Assembly: GCA_044871085.1 (NCBI GenBank)
Contig: JBIOZI010000314.1
Span: forward strand, 1-13,490
Direction: 5' to 3'
DNA from: CADEED01 sp044871085
GTDB lineage: Bacteria; Pseudomonadota; Gammaproteobacteria; Steroidobacterales; Steroidobacteraceae
Length of the DNA: 13,490 nt
Both the position numbers and the translations under genes were made by a program. Within the stretch, counting starts at the first letter, position 1. Every line of letters begins with the position of its first letter. The notes under the pieces were generated by a model. It searched no databases. It saw only the letters and a program-made list of their open reading frames with translations, and was not told where the DNA came from. Of the stretch, positions 1-7,212 are shown in pieces.

Positions 1-1773
1 GCGGCCGACGAGGTGCTCGAGAACATCGAGATCACGCACCTCACCTGGGACTACGCCGAGTACTTCGATCCGCCGGATGGTCCGACCGTCTTCGCTTTCC
101 TGGACTGCCGGCGCATCCGCGTGATCCATTGCGAGTTGCTGTACACCAACCCGGCCGAGAAGATGCTGATCCGGGGCATCACGCTCATCGATACGAACGA
201 CGTGGCCATCTCGGACAATTTCTTCGACCGCATGTACGTGGGCGTATATGCATTCGATTTCGCGACTGCGACGCTCTTCGAAGACAACATCCTGCGCGGC
301 CAGCTCACGAAGACCGAATTCGGCATGACCAACTACTCCTGGCTCGGCCTGCGTCTCGGCCCGCACGGCGAGGTCTCCATCCGCAACAACGTCTTCGAGT
401 GGTTCCAGTCACTCGCCTCGCTGCCGTGCATCCGCGCCGAGGTGGTCGGCAACCAGGTGCGCCCCTATCCACTTCCGCCTGGCCTCGACGCCGCGACCGA
501 CGTCGACTCGTTGAACTATGCGCTCTACATCGCCACCCGCGCGCCAGGCATCGTGCACGGCAACGAGTTCCTGCTGCCCTCGATGTCGTACGGCGGCGTG
601 CGCGTCGGCAGCGAGAGCTATGACGTCACCGGAAACACTTTCACGAGCACACATGGCACACCGTCGCTCGTCGGTCCAGTGGGCGTCTACGTGGGGCACA
701 TGCCGTTGAACCCCTCCGCCGGGGACTCCTCGCTCATTGCGCACAACCGTTTCCTCGGCAACCAGACCGCGGTACTCGTGTGGGACCCGCATTTCGTGCA
801 CGTGAGCGACAACGAGATCGCAGGCGGCGGTGTCGCCCCGGTGGGAATCCGGCTCGAGAACTGCTTCGAGTGCTCGGTCACCGACAACGTGATCCGCGAC
901 GTCGCGCTGCCGCTGTGGATCGCCAATGGCAGCCGCAATGTCGTCACGGGAAATTCCCTCTCCACGGCCCTCGTCGGGGCAATGGTGAGCCGTGAAGGCG
1001 GATTGGAGCTCAGCGACAACCGGCTGGACTCGGCCGCACGGCTGGGCATCGGCTGCGAAGATCTGCGCGGAACCGCGCATTTCAGCAACCTGCGCCTGCA
1101 GAACTGCGGCTACGCGGCACCGACGGTCGCGCTGTCGCTGGCGATCTCGCAATCGGATCCACTGTCGGTGCTGGACGCGACCATCGAGAGCTGCGACATC
1201 CTGAACACGGGAGTCGCAGCGGACGGCACTTTTACCCCGGGCAAGGCATGGGGCATCGCGACCCAATACGTGAGCCATCTCAAGATCTCGGAGAACCGCG
1301 TGCGATACCCGGTCGCGACTCCGCTGCCGGCCACGGCGGAGCATCGCGCGCTCAATCTGGTCGGCGTGCAGGCGCAGATCGTGCCCGCCCCCGGCGGCGC
1401 ACCCCTCGAGCGCGCGTTCGGCGCGGCGCTGATCAGCGGCAACGTGTTCCAGGGACCATCGCGAGACCGGCTCGTCGACGTGCGGCGCATCGTGCTCTCG
1501 CACACCAACGATTTGCGGTTCGAGAAGCTGACGTTCTCCGTGAACCGCTGCGACCACTTCGGGCAGCCGGGATCCCAGAACATCACGGCCGACCTCTACG
1601 GCAGCCACATGATAGTCACGAGCAACCAGGTGAAGACGCCGGTGAAGGGACACTCATTCGGTTTCGGCGCCCGTCCGCGGGTCGCGACCACCAGCAACTA
1701 CACCACCGGTGACTACGTCAACGTGGCCACCACGGTGCCCGCCGTTCTCACCAATTTCAATGTCATCGTTTGA
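1..1773 (+). CDS. Right-handed parallel beta-helix repeat protein (5' end outside window)
   Basis: The reading frame is open from the first base, so the true start lies upstream. The GTG at 13 is not a convincing start because the codons before it are also open and the protein begins mid-repeat. The roughly 590 visible residues are a series of short beta-strand rungs with the recurring asparagine pattern of parallel beta-helices, for example ISDNFF, ISGNVF, VTGNTF, VTDNVI, ISENRV and VTSNQV, spaced about 22-30 residues apart. This fold is typical of pectate-lyase-like polysaccharide lyases, surface adhesins and phage tailspike-like proteins. I see no recognisable catalytic set, so the enzymatic role is unknown. 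The stop TGA at 1771 lies 22 bases before the chosen start of the next gene, on the same strand, which suggests co-transcription. The N-terminus and any signal peptide cannot be seen here. Confidence 0.85.
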   Translation, partial: AADEVLENIEITHLTWDYAEYFDPPDGPTVFAFLDCRRIRVIHCELLYTNPAEKMLIRGITLIDTNDVAISDNFFDRMYVGVYAFDFATATLFEDNILRGQLTKTEFGMTNYSWLGLRLGPHGEVSIRNNVFEWFQSLASLPCIRAEVVGNQVRPYPLPPGLDAATDVDSLNYALYIATRAPGIVHGNEFLLPSMSYGGVRVGSESYDVTGNTFTSTHGTPSLVGPVGVYVGHMPLNPSAGDSSLIAHNRFLGNQTAVLVWDPHFVHVSDNEIAGGGVAPVGIRLENCFECSVTDNVIRDVALPLWIANGSRNVVTGNSLSTALVGAMVSREGGLELSDNRLDSAARLGIGCEDLRGTAHFSNLRLQNCGYAAPTVALSLAISQSDPLSVLDATIESCDILNTGVAADGTFTPGKAWGIATQYVSHLKISENRVRYPVATPLPATAEHRALNLVGVQAQIVPAPGGAPLERAFGAALISGNVFQGPSRDRLVDVRRIVLSHTNDLRFEKLTFSVNRCDHFGQPGSQNITADLYGSHMIVTSNQVKTPVKGHSFGFGARPRVATTSNYTTGDYVNVATTVPAVLTNFNVIV

Positions 1774-1795
1774 CGGAGTAATGGAGTACGAGAGG

Positions 1796-2119
1796 ATGGA
1801 AATCAAAAGCTACGCCGATCTGCAGAAGCTGCACGCGCACTTCGAGAGTCTGTTCACGAAGCAGCTCGATGCGCTGGGCAAGAGGCCGCAGTCCGCTGAA
1901 TCGCTGCTCGCGGCCAAACGCGCCAAGCTCGAGAGCGCGCGGAATGAAGCCGCCGCCGCCGAGCGCCGGCACGCGACGCTCGTGAAACGCGCCGCGGCCG
2001 AGCTGGCCGACCATCGCGAAGCGGTCGCGCGGCTCGAGCGCGAGCTCGAAGCGCACGGGGCGAGTGCCGGGAAAGCGCCGAAAGGAAAGAAGCCCGGGCG
2101 CGTCGCGAAGCCGAAGTGA
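1796..2119 (+). CDS. Small coiled-coil protein with basic Lys/Pro-rich tail
   Basis: This frame encodes about 107 residues. An N-terminal part (MEIKSYADLQKLHAHFESLF) leads into a long Ala/Glu/Arg/Lys-rich heptad region (about residues 35-90, including LAAKRAKLESARNEA and VARLERELEAHG) that should form a coiled coil. The C-terminus is a lysine-rich tail (GKAPKGKKPGRVAKPK) like those of histone-H1-like or nucleic-acid-binding proteins. There is no signal peptide. The ATG at 1796 has GGAG at 1783-1786, nine bases upstream. An in-frame ATG at 1781 would add five residues, but its GGAG is only two bases away, so I prefer 1796. It sits just after the beta-helix gene and is closed by a hairpin. Its function is unknown, and a scaffold or DNA-binding role is only inference from the tail. 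Confidence 0.7.
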   Translation: MEIKSYADLQKLHAHFESLFTKQLDALGKRPQSAESLLAAKRAKLESARNEAAAAERRHATLVKRAAAELADHREAVARLERELEAHGASAGKAPKGKKPGRVAKPK

Positions 2120-2121
2120 TC

Positions 2122-2159
2122 CGAAGTCCGCCCGCCCCCCTTGGAGCGGGCGGACTTCG
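2122..2159. terminator. 14-bp perfect hairpin between convergent genes
   Basis: A 14-base arm at 2122-2135 is exactly complementary to 2146-2159, with a 10-base loop. It starts three bases after the stop of the coiled-coil gene and lies about 40 bases beyond the stop of the opposing nuclease gene. The stem is very GC-rich. Neither side is followed by a real T-run, so it is either a strong, possibly bidirectional, non-canonical terminator or an RNA 3'-end stabiliser. Confidence 0.65.
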
Positions 2160-2197
2160 AGTCTCAGAGCGCGGCCGTCTTCAGAGTACGGCGATCG

Positions 2198-5100
2198 TCA
2201 CAGTCCTGCGATGGCCTGCACGAGCAGCGCCCGCAGCGGCGCCACATCCGCCGCCTTCACGGCGCGCACGCGCACCAGCAAGTCGATCTCGGCCACTGTG
2301 GCCCGCAGCACCACCGCCGCCGCGGCGCCGTTCCCGCGCGCGATGAGCTGCTGCGCAATCACGATCTCGGCCTTCAATACCAGGCCCACCGCGCGCGGCA
2401 GCTTGCCGGCGGCCACGAGCTGATCGATGAGCGGCAGCGCGGCGCCCAGCCCCGGTGCCGGCTGGGCTACCGTCACGGTGTGCGATACCGCCGAGCTGCC
2501 GTCGTCGTCCGCGATCGCGATCGACACGGTATACGTGCCGGCCGCGGCGTAGGTGTGCGAGAGCGCGAAGCTCTTGCCGGCCAGCGGCAGTGTCTCCGAG
2601 ACGCCGTCGCCCCAGTCCACCGTCGCCGACCAACTATCCGCACCCGGGTCCGTGAAGCTGCCCGAGGCCGTGTAGACGACGCCGACATTGACCGCGCCGT
2701 TCGGCACCGCGCCGACGGCCGGCAACACGTTGGTCACGGTCAGCGCGAACGTCGTGGTGCTGCTGAAGCCGTCGTTGTCGGTGAGCGTCAGCCGCACGGT
2801 GAACACGCCGTCCTGCGCAAAGGTGTGCGTCACGGAGACGCCGCTGCCGCTGGTGCCGTCGCCGAAGTCCCAGGCATAGCTCACGATCGAGCCGTTCGGA
2901 TCGAGCGAGCCAGACGCGCTGAACGTGGCGGAGTCGCCCTCCGCGATGGCGCCGGCCGGGCCCGAGATGGCGCCGATGGGCGGCTGCGTGTTCGATTCCA
3001 CGGCCGCCTCGACCGCGTCGGGCAGCAGCGCGAGCAGGTCGTAGCCGCTGCGGGCCTCGATCTCGTCGACGGTGGTCCGATAGGTCTGCCACTGCTCGTT
3101 CCGGATGCCGGGCTCGTTGGGCATGATCACGGCCACGGTTTCCAGGATGTCGCGGTAGTCGTGGATGTCCGCGAGCCCACGATCGCGCGGCAGGACCAGC
3201 GCCACCTTCCAGGTGTGCGTCGGAATGACGACCTTGCCCTCACCCTTGAGCGTGCCCTTGTTGCCGTAGACACCGGCGATGACATACACCTCGCGGTTCT
3301 GCAGCCGCGCGTTGTCGCCGAGATAGTTCTCGAGCAGCGCCCACGGGCCCTGGTTCTGGTCGGAGGCCTGCGGAATGATGTTCGAGAGCAGGAACGTGGT
3401 GGCGTTGTCGAGGCTGGCCGAGGTGCGGTAGAACGAGCGCGCCAGATGGCCGCGGTCGATGCCGTACCCGGCTGCCGCGCCTGCGCCCGTGAAGTCGTTC
3501 GTGTCGATGTGCAGGAACGAGGACGGCAGCTCCGGATCCATGGTGAAGCAGTCGCAGCGGTCCTCGGGGCCGAAATGCGTGGCCTCCATCTCGTACGCCA
3601 GCCAGTTGGGCGAATTGCGGATCGGGCTGTACGAGCTCGTGTACTGCGCGCGGCGCACGATGAAGTCATCGCTCGGATCCGCGTCGGTGGGCTCGCCGAA
3701 TTCCGCGTTGTTGGCGTAGACCGCCGTGGCACTGGCTACCGCCACGTGCGTCGGCAGCGTGATGGTCGACGTGGTGCCGTCGTCCGCGGTGACGCGGAAC
3801 GTGGCGTTGCCGGGCGCGAGCGCGCGGAACACCCCATGCGCGTCGATGGTGGCGACGGCCGGCGTCTCGGCGACGAAGGTGAAGGTGGCCGGAATCGTGG
3901 CGCCGTTCTCGCGCAGCTGGCCGAAGAGCTGATCCTCGTAACCGACCGGCAGCGGCGCGTCGCCGGGCGTGCGGCCGGTGATGAGGATGGTGCGCGGCTG
4001 CGGCCCCGGGCCATCCGCATTGCAGGCGCCAAACGTCTGCGCGGCCGAGGCCCACACGCCGGAGGAATTGCGCTGCAACGACGTGCCGAGCGGCGCGTTG
4101 GTCTGCGAGGCCCCGATATCGGGCGCCGTCAGTCCCACCGCCGGGCCGTTGAACGCGGTCAACGGGCCCTCGTAGGAAATGAAGTCGATCACGTTGCCGG
4201 CGGCGTCGAGCAGCGCAATGCCGTCGGGCGAGCCGTTCTGCAACCCGTCCTGCGGATAGGCGACGAACGTGACGCCGCGCGTGCCGCAGCTCGCGGGCAG
4301 CGTGCCCGTCAACACCTGCGGCGTGCCGTACGTGACGCCACCGTTGCCGTTGTAGAGCACGATGCTGAAGTTCTGGATGCTGGCGCCCGCGGGGCCTTCG
4401 ATCTCGACCCGCTCGTCCACATCCGTGCCGAGATTGTCGTAGTGGATCTCGTTGATGTGGAATTCAGAGCCCGGGGGCTGCGTGATCGCGTTGACGTGGA
4501 CCGCGGAGGAGCCGCCCACGCCGTTGGGCGCGGTCGCGCTGATGATCGCGTCGCCCGCCGCGACGCCCGTGACGACGCCCGAGCCTGAGACCGTGGCCAC
4601 GAGGACGTTGGAGCTCGCCCAGGTGAACGGGACATTGGCGATGGGCGCGCTCGCGATGTCGAACGCGGTGGCAGTGAGGGCCTGCGTGCCGCCGACCGAA
4701 ATCGCGGCGCTGGACGGCGCGACCGACACCGTGGCGACTTCCGCCGGCGGCGGCTCCTCGCCGGCATCGTTGCAGGCGCCGAAGGTGCTGGACGCCAGTG
4801 CCCAGACTCCTGCCGCGTTTCTCTGCAGGGATTGCCCCACCGGGCCGTTGCCGTTCTGGAGCGCGCCGATGTCCGTGGACGTGAGGCCCGCCGCCGGACC
4901 GTTGGTCGCGGCGAAGACGCCCTCGTACGAGATGTATTCGACTACGTTGTTAGACGCGTCGACCAGCGCGATGGCGTCGGGCGAGCCGTTCTGAATGCCG
5001 TTGGCCGGATAGTCGATGACCACCACGCCGCGCGTGCCGCAGGACCCGACCACGGGCGTGGGTAGCGCATCGGTGTCGTAGGTCTGGCCGTTCGAGCCGT

Positions 5101-5287
5101 TGTACAGAACGATGGTCCAGCCGCTGAGGTTCGTGCCCGCGGGCGCGGACACCTCGATGGCCTCGCCGACGTCGACGCCGACATTGTCGTAGTGGATCTC
5201 GCTGATGCGCACCTGCGCGGGGGCGAGAGAGCTCAGCATCAAGGCACCGGCGGCGGCCAGCCACCGGAAGGCATTCATCGAGCGCAT
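2198..5287 (-). CDS. Secreted multidomain DNA/RNA non-specific endonuclease with lamin-tail-like and PKD domains
   Basis: This is a protein of about 1029 residues predicted to cut DNA and/or RNA outside the cytoplasm. A Sec signal peptide (about 1-24, ending LAPA) is followed by a lamin-tail-like domain (about 26-173; RISEIHYDN to FGACN). Next come a bacterial Ig-like domain (about 183-275), a second lamin-tail-like copy (about 277-423; HINEIHYDN to FGACN) and another Ig-like domain. The nuclease domain spans about 520-755. It has the DRGH motif (D611-H614, His as general base), SNIIPQ, and NQGPWALLE containing the conserved metal-binding Asn, all of the NucA/Serratia nuclease family. Two PKD domains (YAWDFGDG; VDWGDG) and a helical C-terminal bundle of about 80 residues follow. 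I chose the ATG at 5287 because AGGG lies nine bases upstream and it leaves a clean signal peptide. TTG 5320, ATG 5296 and ATG 5278 are alternatives. It is a single-gene unit, and a role in extracellular DNA scavenging or biofilm is inference. Confidence 0.9.
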   Translation of the reverse strand: MRSMNAFRWLAAAGALMLSSLAPAQVRISEIHYDNVGVDVGEAIEVSAPAGTNLSGWTIVLYNGSNGQTYDTDALPTPVVGSCGTRGVVVIDYPANGIQNGSPDAIALVDASNNVVEYISYEGVFAATNGPAAGLTSTDIGALQNGNGPVGQSLQRNAAGVWALASSTFGACNDAGEEPPPAEVATVSVAPSSAAISVGGTQALTATAFDIASAPIANVPFTWASSNVLVATVSGSGVVTGVAAGDAIISATAPNGVGGSSAVHVNAITQPPGSEFHINEIHYDNLGTDVDERVEIEGPAGASIQNFSIVLYNGNGGVTYGTPQVLTGTLPASCGTRGVTFVAYPQDGLQNGSPDGIALLDAAGNVIDFISYEGPLTAFNGPAVGLTAPDIGASQTNAPLGTSLQRNSSGVWASAAQTFGACNADGPGPQPRTILITGRTPGDAPLPVGYEDQLFGQLRENGATIPATFTFVAETPAVATIDAHGVFRALAPGNATFRVTADDGTTSTITLPTHVAVASATAVYANNAEFGEPTDADPSDDFIVRRAQYTSSYSPIRNSPNWLAYEMEATHFGPEDRCDCFTMDPELPSSFLHIDTNDFTGAGAAAGYGIDRGHLARSFYRTSASLDNATTFLLSNIIPQASDQNQGPWALLENYLGDNARLQNREVYVIAGVYGNKGTLKGEGKVVIPTHTWKVALVLPRDRGLADIHDYRDILETVAVIMPNEPGIRNEQWQTYRTTVDEIEARSGYDLLALLPDAVEAAVESNTQPPIGAISGPAGAIAEGDSATFSASGSLDPNGSIVSYAWDFGDGTSGSGVSVTHTFAQDGVFTVRLTLTDNDGFSSTTTFALTVTNVLPAVGAVPNGAVNVGVVYTASGSFTDPGADSWSATVDWGDGVSETLPLAGKSFALSHTYAAAGTYTVSIAIADDDGSSAVSHTVTVAQPAPGLGAALPLIDQLVAAGKLPRAVGLVLKAEIVIAQQLIARGNGAAAAVVLRATVAEIDLLVRVRAVKAADVAPLRALLVQAIAGL

Positions 5288-5314
5288 GTTGTCCATCCCT
5301 GTATTTGTTCGTAG

Positions 5315-5336
5315 CCGCAAGATTGGAAGCTTGCGG
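5315..5336. promoter_or_regulatory. Inverted repeat in the leader of the nuclease gene
   Basis: A perfect 7-base inverted repeat (CCGCAAG at 5315-5321, CTTGCGG at 5330-5336, 8-base spacer) lies 28 bases upstream of the chosen nuclease start. It could be a 5'-leader hairpin near the ribosome binding site or an operator. If translation actually starts at TTG 5320, the repeat would overlap that start. The repeat itself is directly visible; its function is guesswork. Confidence 0.35.
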
Positions 5337-5690
5337 TCAATGGCGTTGGAGGATACGCCAATGCGAACACGGGCTCATGACAGACCGATGGCGGCGGCGG
5401 TGCGTTCTGCGGAAAAAGTCCGGGGGCGTCGCGGATCGTTCCGCGCGGCAGAGGCGGACTGCGTCTATTTCGCTACCATTTCGGCGTCGACGACTCGCTG
5501 AGCTCTGCTGCGGTCTTGCGGCAGACGCAGCGAGCGATCGCCGCCGCTGGCCGCCTTCGGCCTCGAAGGTGCAGGTTCCCCCAGCCGCCCTCCCGTGGAT
5601 GTTGCTTCAGCGCATCCACTACCTGCTGGCTCGCGAGCAGTGTCGACATATTCTCCGCCAGCCAGACTCTGACCGCGAAGAAGCCCGTCC
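5337..5690. other. Intergenic stretch with no supported gene
   Basis: Several short open frames occur on both strands here and extend on toward 5836, but none has a convincing ribosome binding site, a recognisable protein pattern or consistent codon bias. The region should contain the promoter of the nuclease gene on the - strand, but I could not point to a good -35/-10 pair. The bases 5691-5849 that follow are described separately. Confidence 0.5.
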
Positions 5691-5849
5691 CACTCAACGG
5701 CCGGCTCGCTAGGGAATCTTTTCGCCACTCGCGCGCTTTGGCACGATCGGGATATTTGTGTTCGGCTCGACTGTGTCGCGGCACTCAACCCGTACAGTTC
5801 CCCTTGCGCAACACGAGGTGCATCGTCGACATATGAGCGGGCGTTAGAT
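5691..5849 (-). other. Possible degenerate attC-like site after the DUF6714-like gene
   Basis: On the - strand, three bases after the stop of the gene at 5852, the sequence reads ATCTAACGCCCGCTC. It matches the RYYYAAC core at the left end of integron attC sites. About 150 bases further, GAGCCGGCCGTTGAGT gives a GTTRRRY core preceded by a segment that can pair with the left arm (GCTC with GAGC, GCC with GGC, one unpaired base). A second GTTGAGT at 5789-5783 would give a shorter 67-base site with poorer pairing. The core consensus is short and loose, no integrase gene is visible, and pairing between the two ends is imperfect. Confidence 0.2.
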
Positions 5850-5851
5850 CG

Positions 5852-6358
5852 TCAGGAAAAAGCACTCTGCAGCCGGGACTCTATGGTGCGCAGGAACGAA
5901 ATGCCTTTCTCTATGTGTTTTTCAAATGGGCCCTGCCACCATTCGTCGCTTCGACACCATTCGAGGAAGTGAATCAAACAATGAATCTGCTGTGCGTCAA
6001 AAAGAGAGAGACACTTTTCAGTGTCACGCTGGAATTGCAATTCGGGTCCTAGATTGTAGATGAGGTATTCAGTCTCAAAGCGGTTGTACTGCGCCTCTTC
6101 CGTCAGGCAGTAACACAGATAGTGAGGGATTACCCACCGCCACGCCTCAGCCGACAGCTGAGACAATTCCTGGTGAATTGCGCGAATGAATCCGCCATCT
6201 ATGCTGCCGCGCCTCTTTTCCTCGAGAACATTCAGGATGTCGGCATGCCGGTCAGCGGCACCGCGGCGAAACAGGAGTTTCGATTGCGGAGGCATTTCAA
6301 CCGATGGAAAGACTCTGCGAATCTCCTCGCACAGCACTGCTGTCGAATCAGCATTCAT
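5852..6358 (-). CDS. DUF6714-like hypothetical protein
   Basis: A cytoplasmic protein of 168 residues without signal peptide or membrane segment. The early CEEIRRVFP, the central LSAEAWRWVIPHYL (about residues 69-81) and the acidic, aromatic C-terminal half (FLEWCRSDEWW, about 131-141) recall the DUF6714 family. Those proteins have an N-terminal 'EI..aF' helix and an 'aLS.eAfryylPayL' core. The assignment is from memory of the pattern, and the function of that family is not established. The ATG at 6358 has GGAG five bases upstream, so I prefer it to the GTG at 6376. The gene is clearly more A/T-rich than its neighbours and lies downstream of another small gene on the same strand, which suggests acquisition by transfer. 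Confidence 0.7.
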   Translation of the reverse strand: MNADSTAVLCEEIRRVFPSVEMPPQSKLLFRRGAADRHADILNVLEEKRRGSIDGGFIRAIHQELSQLSAEAWRWVIPHYLCYCLTEEAQYNRFETEYLIYNLGPELQFQRDTEKCLSLFDAQQIHCLIHFLEWCRSDEWWQGPFEKHIEKGISFLRTIESRLQSAFS

Positions 6359-6462
6359 TTGCACTCCGGTTTGCACAGACGCGTGACTCGCAATTCGGCG
6401 TTGCGAATTTCATTTTCGATGTCTGTGAACAACTGTGGGTCGTGTCGCGTATTTGACCCTGA

Positions 6463-6514
6463 ATCTAACAGCGAGGTGTCCACTAAAGCGGGTCAACTCC
6501 AGCTCGACTTGAAC
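6463..6514 (-). other. Short attC-like candidate between the two small low-GC genes
   Basis: On the - strand a GTTAGAT core (6469-6463), which fits GTTRRRY, lies 52 bases from an imperfect left core GTTCAAG (6514-6508; the consensus ends in AAC). CGAG just inside the left core can pair with CTCG just inside the right core. This is the arrangement of a very short attC site between cassettes, but the left core deviates and the pairing is short. The internal piece about 6478-6500 also resembles an insertion-sequence end, so the identity is open. Confidence 0.15.
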
Positions 6515-6522
6515 TGCAGTAT

Positions 6523-6834
6523 TTAATCGCGGCTCGTCCAAACACTCCTTGATTCCACAATCCCCTGCGAATCCGTCTTAACTTCGCAAACTACCGTGTC
6601 GAAAAATGCCGCTGGAAAATAGAAGCTGTACCACCTCTCGAAGAGGTAGGAGATGTTTTCGTCACGCGCACGCCTGAGCGCCACGGCAATATTCGTGTTT
6701 GGCTGGATGTCGTCGCAGAAACGCTTCGCGGTGCGTTCAGCGAAAGAAGTCACCAAGTAGTCATACAACAAACCTCCGCAAACCAAGAGGCTTATCGTTG
6801 CGATGATAGACACGACGAGTCGAGGTATTTTCAT
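6523..6834 (-). CDS. Small membrane-anchored hypothetical protein
   Basis: About 103 residues. A short basic N-terminus (MKIPR) leads into a hydrophobic helix (about residues 5-28, VVSIIATISLLVCGGLLYDYL) that can serve as a membrane anchor or uncleaved signal. A soluble part of about 75 residues follows, with two cysteines (RFCDD and VVCEV) and an aromatic patch (YLFERWYSFYFPAAFF). I do not recognise a family. The ATG at 6834 lacks a clear ribosome binding site. A TTG at 6852, six codons upstream, has AAAGG nine bases away and is a real alternative start. It is transcribed toward the DUF6714-like gene with a gap of about 165 bases, and both are lower in GC than the surrounding genes. It may be an inner-membrane protein with a periplasmic domain. 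Confidence 0.6.
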   Translation of the reverse strand: MKIPRLVVSIIATISLLVCGGLLYDYLVTSFAERTAKRFCDDIQPNTNIAVALRRARDENISYLFERWYSFYFPAAFFDTVVCEVKTDSQGIVESRSVWTSRD

Positions 6835-6852
6835 AGCTGAATCGAAATACAA

Positions 6853-7212
6853 CCCTGAGAACCTTTACGCTCGCTTACTGGCAAAATTGATCCGCGAGCG
6901 TCGAATAGAGATGCGTGAATCGTCACCTGCAAATGCCTAACGATTGCAGTTACACCAATTCAAGTTTTCGCTGGGAGGGTTACCAAACCAAAGTCTCCCG
7001 GTCATGCCAGCAATCCATCCTCGTTGTGACGGAACCGATACCCGTCTCGAGAGACACGTCGGGCCTCTCTGTGTCGAGTCAGAGAAATCTTTCATGGATC
7101 TCGCGCGGAAATCTAAAGAAAAAAATTCTGCGGAACTCCAGACTGTTTTGGATTTTTCGCACGCACGCGGTGCGTAACGGCCCGCGCCGCCAGAGGGATG
7201 TTGCAGCGCCAA
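6853..7212. other. Non-coding stretch, A/T-richer, nothing assignable
   Basis: No supported gene. The frames that cross this region are R/S/P-rich and lack start signals. On the - strand a single GTTAGGC core-like motif occurs (6941-6935), about 100 bases upstream of the small membrane protein gene, but I see no partner left core. A short ACGCAC/GTGCGT hairpin near 7160-7180 is followed by A rather than T on the - strand, so it is not a convincing terminator for the oxidoreductase gene. Confidence 0.5.

Noticed and set aside
409..1653. Long - strand open frame opposite the beta-helix gene
   Set aside because: Low-complexity Arg/His/Val composition and no family pattern. The + strand frame shows regular beta-helix rungs.
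2141..4588. Very long + strand open frame (815 codons) opposite the nuclease gene
   Set aside because: The translation is Arg/Gly/Val/Ala/His-rich with no domain pattern, typical of the antisense of a high-GC gene. The - strand frame has a signal peptide and clear catalytic motifs.
5465..5788. Two overlapping - strand frames of about 105 codons, and + strand frames in the same place
   Set aside because: No ribosome binding site, no recognisable motif, and competing frames of equal length. A decayed gene cannot be excluded.
7160..7180. ACGCAC/GTGCGT hairpin as a terminator of the oxidoreductase gene
   Set aside because: Only a 6-base stem, followed on the relevant strand by A-rich rather than T-rich sequence.
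6937..7212. - strand frame of 91 codons upstream of the small membrane protein gene
   Set aside because: Its composition (RGWIAGMTG-like wording) resembles translated repeat-like or intergenic DNA, and it has no start signal.
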